DNA of 64,000 bases from Kribbella sandramycini (GTDB taxonomy: Bacteria; Actinomycetota; Actinomycetes; Propionibacteriales; Kribbellaceae): positions 141,153 to 205,152 of the forward strand of contig NZ_JABJRC010000011.1 of assembly GCF_013131805.1 (NCBI RefSeq). The letters run 5' to 3'. Each line of letters opens with the position of its first letter. Positions within the stretch are counted from its first letter, which is position 1. The translations under genes and the position numbers were made by a program. The notes under the pieces were generated by a model. It was not told where the DNA came from. It ran no database searches and was given only the letters and a program-made list of their open reading frames with translations. Of the stretch, positions 28,063 to 35,670 are shown piece by piece.

Positions 28063-28095
28063 GGTCCAGGTCGACGAGAACTACTGACCTGGACC
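28063..28095. terminator. Bidirectional stem-loop between convergent genes
   Basis: GGTCCAGGTC (28063-28072) pairs with GACCTGGACC (28086-28095) across a 13-nt loop. Flanking CCGC and GCGG can extend the stem with one bulge. It sits between convergent genes and reaches into the amidase 3' end, with no U-run. Confidence 0.65.
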
Positions 28096-29475
28096 GGCGG
28101 GCCAGGGACGCTGAACGGCGAGAGCGCTCTCTGCGTACTCGGCGAGGGCCAGGGCGGTCAGGTCCTGGTGGTGGGGTACGGCGAGTTGGGCGCCGATCGG
28201 CAGGCCGGTGGCGGACCAGCCGACGTTGACGGTGGTCGCCGGATGCGCGGACATGTTGTAGGGGACCGTGAAAGCTATGTGCTCGAAGGGCTTTGCGGGA
28301 TCGTCGGTGGGGTAGGCGAGCTCGGCGGGGAACGCCGTGATCGGGGCGACGGGCGAGAGGATGACGTCGTAGCGCGTGAAGACGGCGGTGACGGCGGCGG
28401 CCATGGCGCCCATTTGGCTGTAGCCGTGGAAGACGTCGAAACCGGTGAGTTCGGCCGCGGTCGAGACCCAGTCGCGGATCTGCGGGAGAACCTTTGCTCG
28501 GCGTTCTTCGGGGAGGGCGGCGATATCCGCGGCGGACCGGATCCGCCAGAAGCGGTCGAGGCCGTCGAGCATCGCTCGGTTGATGATCGGCGGGATCGGC
28601 TCGACGACGGCACCGGCTTTCTCGAAGGCGGCGGCGAGGGCGGTGACGGCCGCGGTGACCTCGGGGCCGACGGGGAGGCCGAGTCCGGCGTCCAGGAGCA
28701 GGGCAACGCGGAGACCGGGGCGGAGAGCGCTCTCTGGCGTTCTCGGGATGTTCGCGGGCGGCGGCGGGTACGACGTGTGATCACGCGGGTCGTACCCGGA
28801 GAGGACCGTGAGGGTGAGGGCGGCGTCCGCTGCGGAGCGGGTCATCGGCCCGATTGCCCTGCCTGGGTAGGGATTTCCGACCGCGATCCGGCCGTGGGTC
28901 GGCTTGAGGCCGACGAGACCGCACCAGCCGGCCGGGAGCCGGATCGAGCCGCCGATATCCGTGCCCAGGTGGATCGGTCCGTACCCCGCCGCGGCGGCCG
29001 CGCCGGCACCCGCGCTCGAACCGCCCGGCGTTTTCGAGAGGTCCCAGGGGTTGCGGGTCAGGTGATGGAAGGTCGAGACGCCGGACGAGAGCATCCCGTA
29101 CTCCGGCATCGTCGTCTTGCTGAAGATGACCGCGCCGGCCGCTCGGAGTCGTGCGGCGGCGGGCGCGTCCTCGAGCGCGGGGACAAGCTCGGTCGCCGCC
29201 GTGCCCTGTGGGACCGGGGTGCCGCGCGTGGCGATGTTCTCCTTGACGGTCGCCGGGACGCCGTCGAGCGCACCCGCGGTACCGGCGAGCCAGCGGGCCT
29301 CGGAGTCCCGCGCGGCCGCACGGGCGGCGTCCGGGTCGAGGGCGTAGGTCGCGCACAGGTGCGGCTCAAGTTGTTCGACACGCTGAAGGACGTCCTCGAT
29401 CACCTCGACCGGCGAGAGAGAGCGCTTCCGGTAGTTCTCGAGCAGCTCGGTGGCGGTCAGGTCGGCCAGGCTCAT
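28081..29475 (-). CDS. Amidase (amidase signature family)
   Basis: A 464-residue amidase. The Ser-cisSer-Lys triad is visible: Lys in ATVKENIA, and Ser in PGGSSAGAGAA and DIGGSIRLPAG. This family hydrolyses carboxylic amides to acid and ammonia. The start ATG at 29475 has GAGGAG upstream. It follows the SDR, aldehyde dehydrogenase and ABC transporter genes on the same strand after a 197-bp repeat-rich gap, so it may form its own transcript. Three GAGAGCGCTCTC-type palindromes lie inside it (28120, 28723, 29418), two of them encoding Glu-Ser-Ala-Leu. Confidence 0.93.
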   Translation of the reverse strand: MSLADLTATELLENYRKRSLSPVEVIEDVLQRVEQLEPHLCATYALDPDAARAAARDSEARWLAGTAGALDGVPATVKENIATRGTPVPQGTAATELVPALEDAPAAARLRAAGAVIFSKTTMPEYGMLSSGVSTFHHLTRNPWDLSKTPGGSSAGAGAAAAAGYGPIHLGTDIGGSIRLPAGWCGLVGLKPTHGRIAVGNPYPGRAIGPMTRSAADAALTLTVLSGYDPRDHTSYPPPPANIPRTPESALRPGLRVALLLDAGLGLPVGPEVTAAVTALAAAFEKAGAVVEPIPPIINRAMLDGLDRFWRIRSAADIAALPEERRAKVLPQIRDWVSTAAELTGFDVFHGYSQMGAMAAAVTAVFTRYDVILSPVAPITAFPAELAYPTDDPAKPFEHIAFTVPYNMSAHPATTVNVGWSATGLPIGAQLAVPHHQDLTALALAEYAESALAVQRPWPAGPGQ

Positions 29476-29616
29476 ACGCGCTCCTCAGGAGGTAGGTCGA
29501 AACGGCCGTCAGGTCCAGTCCGGTGACTGAGTTGGATGGGTGGGCGGGTAGGTCAGCCGGGTGAGTCAAGGGATGAACGGGTTGGACGGGCGGGCGGATC
29601 GGCCGGGCGGTGAGTT

Positions 29617-29652
29617 GAGTGGGCGAGGTGGACTGAGTGGGCGGGGTGGACG
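29617..29652. repeat. Tandem 18-bp repeat in the amidase-SDR gap
   Basis: Two copies of an 18-mer, GAGTGGGCGAGGTGGACT and GAGTGGGCGGGGTGGACG, are directly adjacent. They sit in a longer G- and GT-rich degenerate tract (about 29530-29690) without coding potential. It may carry the amidase promoter, though no clear hexamers stand out. Confidence 0.7.
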
Positions 29653-29672
29653 GGGACTGGTAGGTGGGTGGG

Positions 29673-30476
29673 TCAGTTGGGTGGGTTGAAGCGGCCGTCT
29701 ACTGCGGTCCAGCCGCCGTCGACGGCGAGGACGCTGCCGGTGACGAAGCTGGCGGCGTCGGAGGCGAGGTAGACGACGGCGCCGGCTAGTTCACTCGGCT
29801 GGGCCCAGCGGGAGAGCGCTCCCTTGTGGGCGTACGCGTCGTACCAGGCCGGGTTCGCTTTGATCTGCGCGGTGAGCGGCGTCTCGACGACGCCGGGCGC
29901 GATCGCGTTCGCGCGAACCCCGGACGGGCCGAGCTCGGCGGCGGCGGTCCGGAGCAGCTGAACCAGGCCGGCTTTGGTTGCCGCGTACACCGATTGCCCG
30001 GGCTCGACCGTGGTGCCGCGGATCGAACTGAAGCCGATGATGCTGCCGCCGCCGCGCTCCGCCATCTGCTTGCCGAAGGCACGGATCAGCTGGAACGACG
30101 CCCGGAGATTGAGCGAGACGACGCGATCGAACTCCTCGCCGGTGTAGTCGAGAATGCGTTTGCGCACGTTCGTCGCGGCAGTGAAAACGAGGACGTCGAC
30201 CGGGTCGAGTTCGCCGGCCGCGCGGGTGATCGCGTCGTCGTCCAGGATGTCGAGCTGGTACGCCGAGACGTCCGGCGCCCCGATCTCACCGGCGACCGTG
30301 AGGTCCTGCGCAGACGACGCGGTCGACTCGGCGGCCGCGGGATCGCGGTCGGCGCAGGTCACCTGAGCGCCATGGGCAGAAAGAGCGAGAGCGCTTTCGC
30401 GGCCGATCCCACTGCCGGCGCCGATGACGAGCGCGTGCTTGCCGTCCAGGCGGAAGAGGTTCGCGTAATCCGTCAC
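29673..30476 (-). CDS. Short-chain dehydrogenase/reductase
   Basis: A 267-residue SDR oxidoreductase. The Rossmann motif is GAGSGIGRES near residue 17, the NNAG-like position is FTAATN, and the catalytic Ser/Tyr/Lys are in FSSIRG and SVYAATKAG. It probably oxidises an alcohol to feed the aldehyde dehydrogenase upstream, an inference from their adjacency. It begins with GTG at 30476, with GAGAGG upstream, 14 bp after the dehydrogenase stop. Two palindrome copies (29812 and 30387) lie inside it. Confidence 0.92.
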   Translation of the reverse strand: MTDYANLFRLDGKHALVIGAGSGIGRESALALSAHGAQVTCADRDPAAAESTASSAQDLTVAGEIGAPDVSAYQLDILDDDAITRAAGELDPVDVLVFTAATNVRKRILDYTGEEFDRVVSLNLRASFQLIRAFGKQMAERGGGSIIGFSSIRGTTVEPGQSVYAATKAGLVQLLRTAAAELGPSGVRANAIAPGVVETPLTAQIKANPAWYDAYAHKGALSRWAQPSELAGAVVYLASDAASFVTGSVLAVDGGWTAVDGRFNPPN

Positions 30477-30490
30477 AGGCTCATCACCTC

Positions 30491-31990
30491 TCAGGGCCGG
30501 GGGCGGATGATCGCCATCCGGGTAGTAGTCAGTTCCTCGATCGCGAAGCGAGGCCCTTCGCGCCCGATCCCCGAGTCCTTGACACCGCCGTACGGCATCA
30601 CATCGGACCGGAAGCCCGGGACCTCGTTGATCACCACTCCCCCGACATCGAGCCGGTCGATCGCGGTGAACGCGGTGTCGAGCGACGACGTGAACACACT
30701 GGCATGCAGCCCGTACCGCGAATCGTTCACCGCGGCGAAAGCGCTCTCCAGATCAGGAACGGACCGAACCGCAATCACCGGCCCAAAGACCTCCTCGTCC
30801 CACACCGCCTCCCCCGACGGCACCTCAGTCAGCACCGTAGGCCCCAACAAATCCACCCCCACCTCCCCCAAACCTCCCGCCCCGCCGCCCGCAGCCCCAG
30901 ACGAACCAGCCGGAGCCGGCGTGGCTTCGGGGTAGGTGAGGGTGGCGCCGGATTGGAGGGCGTTGTGGATCCAGGTGCGGACTCGGGTGGTGGAGTGGGG
31001 GTTGATGAGGGCGGAGACTCGGGTGGTGGGGTCTCGGGGGTCGCCTACGGGGATGGTGGGGAGGCGGCTCAGGAGTTTGTCGAGGAGGGGTTGGTGGATG
31101 GGGGCGACGGCGAGGACTCGTTGGACTGAGATGCAGGCCTGGCCGGAGGCGTAGTAGCCGCCGCGGATGATGGCGTCGGCGGCCGCGTCGAGGTCGGCGT
31201 CCTCGGCGACGACGAGGGCCGAGTTGGAGCCGAGTTCGAGGAGGACTTTGGTGGGGGCGGCGTCGCGGGCGATCTGGTGGCCGACGGCGGCGGAGCCGGT
31301 GAAGGAGACCGCGCCGATGCGCGGGTCGGTGGTGAGGGTCGCGCCGACGTCGGGGCCGCCGGTGATCAGTTGGAGAGCGCTCTCGGGCGCTCCCGCCTCG
31401 GCCAGCGCGGAGCGCATCAGATGGACCAGCCAGAGGGTGGCCAATGGAGTCTGGGGCGCCGGCTTGATGACGGTCGGGCAGCCGGCGGCAAAGGCCGGTG
31501 CGATCTTGTGCGCGGCGAGCAGCAGCGGGTAGTTGAAGCCGGTGATGCCGACGACGACGCCGATCGGTCTGCGCACCCAGAAACCGAGCAAGCCCTCGCC
31601 ACTCGGCAAGAGATCGAGCGGGACGGTTTCGCCGTGCAGACGGGCAACCTCCTCGGCCGCGGTCTCCAGGGTCAGCAGAGTGCGGTCGATCTCGACGCGG
31701 CAGTCCACCAACGGTTTGCCGGTTTCGAGGATGAGCAGGTCGACGAAGGCGTCGCGCTCGGCTTTGACGGCAGAATGCACGCTCTGCAAGACGTTTCGGC
31801 GTACGTGCGACGGCAGCCGACCGACCGTTTCGCGGACGGCGACGGCGTGGTCGAGGGCCTGCCGGGCGAGGCCGACGTCCCCGACCGGCGCTTCGGCGAC
31901 GGTGGAGCCGTCGTACGGGAAGAGCACCGGAGCGGTCGACGGGGCGTCGACCCAGGATTCACCGATCGGTAGGCCGGGCGGGAACTTCAC
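30491..31990 (-). CDS. Aldehyde dehydrogenase
   Basis: A 499-residue NAD(P)-dependent aldehyde dehydrogenase. The catalytic Glu is in LLELGSNSA, the catalytic Cys is in SGQACISVQR, and the cofactor segment is VVGITGFNYP. It oxidises an aldehyde to an acid. The start GTG at 31990 overlaps the ABC ATPase stop. A glycine/proline/alanine-rich insertion is visible near residue 355 (PAPAGSSGAAGGG). Strand composition flips inside the gene near 30920: codons end mainly in G on the 3' side and mainly in C on the 5' side. Confidence 0.93.
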   Translation of the reverse strand: MKFPPGLPIGESWVDAPSTAPVLFPYDGSTVAEAPVGDVGLARQALDHAVAVRETVGRLPSHVRRNVLQSVHSAVKAERDAFVDLLILETGKPLVDCRVEIDRTLLTLETAAEEVARLHGETVPLDLLPSGEGLLGFWVRRPIGVVVGITGFNYPLLLAAHKIAPAFAAGCPTVIKPAPQTPLATLWLVHLMRSALAEAGAPESALQLITGGPDVGATLTTDPRIGAVSFTGSAAVGHQIARDAAPTKVLLELGSNSALVVAEDADLDAAADAIIRGGYYASGQACISVQRVLAVAPIHQPLLDKLLSRLPTIPVGDPRDPTTRVSALINPHSTTRVRTWIHNALQSGATLTYPEATPAPAGSSGAAGGGAGGLGEVGVDLLGPTVLTEVPSGEAVWDEEVFGPVIAVRSVPDLESAFAAVNDSRYGLHASVFTSSLDTAFTAIDRLDVGGVVINEVPGFRSDVMPYGGVKDSGIGREGPRFAIEELTTTRMAIIRPRP

Positions 31991-32844
31991 GCGGGTGCTC
32001 CTTTCGACGGTGCGGCGGGGTGGCTGAGGAGATCTGCGGTGGTCGCGCCCGAGAGCGCTCTCTGGAGAGTGGGGATCGCGGAGACCAGGCGCTGGGTGTA
32101 GGCGTGCTGGGGCGCGGCGTAGACGTCGGCGGTGGGTCCGGTCTCGACGATCTGGCCGGCGTTCATGACGGCGACGCGATCGCAGACGTGTTTGACGACC
32201 GAGAGGTCGTGGGAGACGAAGACGAGGGTGAGGTCGAGTTCGTCGACGAGGTCGGAGATCAAGTTCAGGACCTGGGCGCGGACGGACACGTCGAGAGCGC
32301 TCACCGGCTCGTCCGCGATCAGGATGCGCGGGCGCGGGGCGAGGGCGCGGGCGATCGAGATCCGCTGCCGCTGACCGCCGGAGAACTGGTGCGGGTAGCG
32401 CTCTCCCGCGTTCGCGGGCAGGCCGACGGCGTCGAGCAGCTCGCGCACGCGGGCGCCGGAGGCGGGATGGCCCTGGACGACGAGGGGCTCGGCGATGATG
32501 TCGCGGACGCGCATCCGCGGGTCGAGGGAGCTCATCGGGTCCTGGAAGACGAGCTGGAGGTTCTCGCGGAGGAAACGCAGGCGGCGCTCCGGGAGGTTGG
32601 TGATGTCGGTGCCTTCGACAACTATCTGACCGGAGGTGGGGCGATCGAGGGCGGCGATCAGGCGCAGCAGCGTCGATTTGCCGCAGCCGGATTCGCCGAC
32701 GATGCCGAATCGCTCGCCCTGCTTGACTTCCAGGCTCACCCCGCGGAGCGCGTGGACGACGGGAGCCGGTGTGAGCAGCGAGGTTCTCGGGCGCGGAAAG
32801 TCGCGGACGAGGTCGGTCGCGACGATCGCCGGTTGGTCAGGCAT
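31987..32844 (-). CDS. Peptide/nickel-type ABC transporter ATPase, second subunit (DppF-like)
   Basis: A 285-residue ABC ATPase. Walker A is GESGCGKST, the Q-loop is LVFQDPMSSLDP, the signature is FSGGQRQRISIARAL, and Walker B is ILIADEPVSALD. It energises uptake with its DppD-like partner. The ATG at 32844 overlaps the DppD-like stop by eight bases. Four palindrome-type sites lie in or at its edge (32051, 32293, 32394 within it). Confidence 0.95.
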   Translation of the reverse strand: MPDQPAIVATDLVRDFPRPRTSLLTPAPVVHALRGVSLEVKQGERFGIVGESGCGKSTLLRLIAALDRPTSGQIVVEGTDITNLPERRLRFLRENLQLVFQDPMSSLDPRMRVRDIIAEPLVVQGHPASGARVRELLDAVGLPANAGERYPHQFSGGQRQRISIARALAPRPRILIADEPVSALDVSVRAQVLNLISDLVDELDLTLVFVSHDLSVVKHVCDRVAVMNAGQIVETGPTADVYAAPQHAYTQRLVSAIPTLQRALSGATTADLLSHPAAPSKGAPA

Positions 32845-33895
32845 CCTGGGCTCCGGCGGGGTGGTGGCAGGCGTAGCCGTGGGTGGCGGTGCCGGTCCAG
32901 GGCGGGGTGGTGGCGCAGACGTCGGTCGCGTGGGCGCAGCGGTTGCGGAACACGCAGCCGGACGGGAAGTGACCGGCCGCCGGGACCGTCCCCGGGATCG
33001 TCGTGAGCCGCCGAGAACGCGTCCGCGAACTGGGCGCCACGTCGCCGGAGCCGGAGTCCGGGTACGCGCCGTCGGCGAAGTCGGAGGCAGTAGGGGCGTC
33101 GTGGGGTTCTAGGTTGGAGGCGGCTAGAAGGCCTTGGGTGTAGCGGTGGCGGGGGGTGGTGAAGAGGGTGGTGATGGGGCCGGATTCGACGACGCGGCCG
33201 CCGTACATGACGAGGACCCGGTCGCAGACGGTGGCGACGACGGCGAGGTCGTGGGTGATGAAGAGCAGGGCGGAAGAGCGCTCTCTGACGCCGCTGACGA
33301 TGAGGTCGAGGACGAGAGCCTGGACGGTGACGTCGAGGGCCGTGGTGGGTTCGTCGCAGATCAGCAGGGCGGGGTCGTTGGCCAGCGCGATGGCGAGGAC
33401 GACGCGTTGACGTTGGCCGCCGGAGAGCTGGTGGGGGTAGGCGCGGAGCAGGTCGGGCGGGAGCTGGACGCGTTCGAGGAGCTCGGCGGCGGCCGCGCGG
33501 GCGGCGGCTCGGCCGGAGCGGGTCTGGTGGATGAGCATGACTTCGGCGATCTGGTCGCCGATGCGCATGGTCGGGTTGAGCGCGGTCATCGGCTCCTGGA
33601 AGACCATGGCGAGATCGCGGCCGCGGATCCGAGAGAGCGTTTTCTCGTCCGTTCCCACCAGGTCCGGCCCGACGCCGGCCAGGCGGATCGAGCCGTCCGC
33701 GACGACGTCGTCCGGGAGGAGGCCGAGGATGCTCAGCGCGGTGAGCGACTTCCCCGAGCCGGACTCGCCGATCAGCCCGACCCGCTCCCCCGGGCCGACT
33801 GTCAGGTCGACGTCGGCGACCAGCACGGTGTCCCGCACGGTGACGTTCAGCCCACGCACACTCAGTACGTCGTCGGGAGCGGCAACGGCGCTCAT
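32837..33895 (-). CDS. Peptide/nickel-type ABC transporter ATPase, first subunit (DppD-like)
   Basis: A 352-residue ABC ATPase. Walker A is GESGSGKS, the signature is LSGGQRQRVVLAIAL, and Walker B is LLICDEPTTALD. The C-terminus holds a cysteine-containing extension, FPSGCVFRNRCAHATDVCATTPP, typical of oligopeptide ATPases that bind an iron-sulfur-like motif (shown here in parts). It overlaps both flanking genes. Palindrome-type sites at 33274 and 33633 fall in it. Confidence 0.95.
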   Translation of the reverse strand: MSAVAAPDDVLSVRGLNVTVRDTVLVADVDLTVGPGERVGLIGESGSGKSLTALSILGLLPDDVVADGSIRLAGVGPDLVGTDEKTLSRIRGRDLAMVFQEPMTALNPTMRIGDQIAEVMLIHQTRSGRAAARAAAAELLERVQLPPDLLRAYPHQLSGGQRQRVVLAIALANDPALLICDEPTTALDVTVQALVLDLIVSGVRERSSALLFITHDLAVVATVCDRVLVMYGGRVVESGPITTLFTTPRHRYTQGLLAASNLEPHDAPTASDFADGAYPDSGSGDVAPSSRTRSRRLTTIPGTVPAAGHFPSGCVFRNRCAHATDVCATTPPWTGTATHGYACHHPAGAQDA

Positions 33896-34710
33896 CGGCG
33901 GTCCTCCAACTTCGGATCGAAGCGGTCACGCAGTCCGTCACCGAGCAGGTTGAAACCGAGGACGGCGATCGCGATCGCGACGCCCGGGAAGACCGCGAGC
34001 CGCGGCGCGGTGAAGAGGAACTCCTGGCTCTCCTGGAGCATGCGCCCCCACGACGGTGTGGGCGGCGGCGTCCCGTAGCCCAGGAAAGAGAGCGCTGCCT
34101 CAGCGAGAACGGCGATCGCGAACGAGACCGACGCCTGCACAGTGATCAGACTGGTCACATTGGGCAGCACGTGCCGGAGCGCGATCGGCAGCGGCTGCCG
34201 GCCCGCCGCACGCGCTGCCAGCACGTACTCCGTCCGCATCACCTGCAAGGCTCCGCTCCGGATCACTCGCGCGAAGCTCGGCACCGATGCGATGCCGATA
34301 GCAACCATCGCCGTCAGTGTGCTGGCCCCGAAGACCGCGCCGAACATGATGGCCAGCAGCAACGCCGGAAACGCCAGCAGCAGGTCGTTGGCCCGCATGA
34401 TCAACTCACTCGGCCAGCGACGCACCATCGCGGCCAGTACGCCGAGCGGTACGCCGATCACCGCAGCGACGCCCACCGCGACCACTCCGACGAAGAGCGT
34501 CGTCCGCGAGCCGACCATGATCTGACTCAACACGTCCCGGCCGAACTTGTCCGTCCCGAACCAGTGCTCCCACGACGGCTGCGCCAAGCGTGATGCGGGG
34601 TCGACGAGCGTCGCGTCGTAGGGCGTCCAGACGAACGACACGAGCGCCATCAGCACGATGCCGCCGACGATCACGCCACCGGCGATCAGCGAAGCGTTCA
34701 GTCGCCTCAT
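33892..34710 (-). CDS. Peptide/nickel-type ABC transporter permease (DppC-like)
   Basis: A 272-residue inner membrane permease with about six helices. The N-terminal FGTDKFGRDVLSQIMVGSRT and the loop AEAALSFLGYGTPPPTPSWG are characteristic of DppC. It pairs with the DppB-like permease upstream, with which it shares an ATGA overlap. One palindrome-type site (34088) encodes part of the conserved Ala-Ala-Leu-Ser-Phe loop. Confidence 0.95.
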   Translation of the reverse strand: MRRLNASLIAGGVIVGGIVLMALVSFVWTPYDATLVDPASRLAQPSWEHWFGTDKFGRDVLSQIMVGSRTTLFVGVVAVGVAAVIGVPLGVLAAMVRRWPSELIMRANDLLLAFPALLLAIMFGAVFGASTLTAMVAIGIASVPSFARVIRSGALQVMRTEYVLAARAAGRQPLPIALRHVLPNVTSLITVQASVSFAIAVLAEAALSFLGYGTPPPTPSWGRMLQESQEFLFTAPRLAVFPGVAIAIAVLGFNLLGDGLRDRFDPKLEDRR

Positions 34711-35657
34711 CGCGCCCCCGTCCGCAGCCGCGGGTCCAGAGCGACGTAGAGCAGGTCGACCAGGAAATTCACCAGCAGTACGGCGACGACCAGCACCATG
34801 ACTACGTCCTGGACGAGGAGCAGGTCTCGGTTTGACACACCGTCCAGCAACAGACTCCCCAGCCCAGGAATGACAAACACGCGCTCAACGACCACAGCAC
34901 CAATCAGCAGCGTCGCCAATTGCAGTCCGAGCACTGTCACCACCGGTACGGCTGCGTTCCGCAGACCGTGCCGCCACAACGCCGGAAACGGCCGCAGCCC
35001 CTTCGCCCGCGCCGTACGAAGGTAGTCCTCGCGCAGTACATCCAACACCGCGCTGCGCACGTACCGAGTCAGCACTGCACCCTGAACCAGCCCCAGCGAC
35101 AATGCCGGCAACACCAGCTGTCTGAGAAACATCCCCGGGTCCTCTGCAGGCGGCGTCCACCCGTTCGCGGGCAGCCAGCCCAGCTTCACGGCGAACACCA
35201 TGATGAGCAGAATCCCCGCCAGAAACGCCGGTACGGCGACGCCGACCTGCGAGAGCGCGGAGAGCGCAAACCCGGACAGCCGTCGATGCCGCGCCGCCAT
35301 CACCGTGCCGGCCGGCGCAGCGAGCAGTAGAGCGATGATCATGCCCGCAACGACCAGAATCAGCGTCACCTGCAGCCGGTCGAACACCTGCGGCCCGATC
35401 GCCACCTTCGACACGTACGACGTCCCGAGGTCGCCACGCAGCAGACCGCCGAGCCAGTCGACGTACTGCACGGGCAGTGGCCGGTCCAGGCCGAACTGCC
35501 GGCGCAGCTCGGCCACTGCCTCGTCCGAGGCGTTCACACCGAGCGCTACCCGCGCCGGGTCGCCCGGCAACACCGCCATGAACCCGAACACCAGTACGGA
35601 GCTCACCGCGAGGCTGACCAAGAGCACTGCTGTGCGCTCGATCAGACGGAGGATCAT
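34707..35657 (-). CDS. Peptide/nickel-type ABC transporter permease (DppB-like)
   Basis: A 316-residue inner membrane permease with about six helices. The N-terminus GDPARVALGVNASDEAVAEL, the LGTSYVSKVAIGP segment and the ARAKGL loop are typical of DppB. It starts with ATG at 35657, 13 bp after the binding-protein stop. It forms the translocation channel with the DppC-like protein. Confidence 0.95.
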   Translation of the reverse strand: MILRLIERTAVLLVSLAVSSVLVFGFMAVLPGDPARVALGVNASDEAVAELRRQFGLDRPLPVQYVDWLGGLLRGDLGTSYVSKVAIGPQVFDRLQVTLILVVAGMIIALLLAAPAGTVMAARHRRLSGFALSALSQVGVAVPAFLAGILLIMVFAVKLGWLPANGWTPPAEDPGMFLRQLVLPALSLGLVQGAVLTRYVRSAVLDVLREDYLRTARAKGLRPFPALWRHGLRNAAVPVVTVLGLQLATLLIGAVVVERVFVIPGLGSLLLDGVSNRDLLLVQDVVMVLVVAVLLVNFLVDLLYVALDPRLRTGAR

Positions 35658-35670
35658 TCAGCTCACCACG

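Larger units (their letters stand above)
28120..34099. repeat. Cluster of GAGAGCGCTCTC-type palindromes inside genes
   Basis: Twelve copies with an intact AGCGCT core occur here, all within coding sequence. Perfect 12-base copies start at 28120, 28723, 31373 and 32051. Near copies start at 29418, 29812, 30387, 30737, 32293, 32394, 33274 and 34088; a looser GAGAGCGTTTTC starts at 33633. They fall in all three codon phases: Glu-Ser-Ala-Leu type (six sites), Arg-Ala-Leu-Ser type (three) and Glu-Arg-Ser type (three). That phase independence implies selection on DNA rather than protein. The palindrome resembles LacI-family operators such as CebR boxes. Confidence 0.85.

Noticed and set aside
35251..35268. 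GAGAGCGCGGAGAGCGC
   Set aside because: Direct half-site repeat, not the palindrome; not counted.
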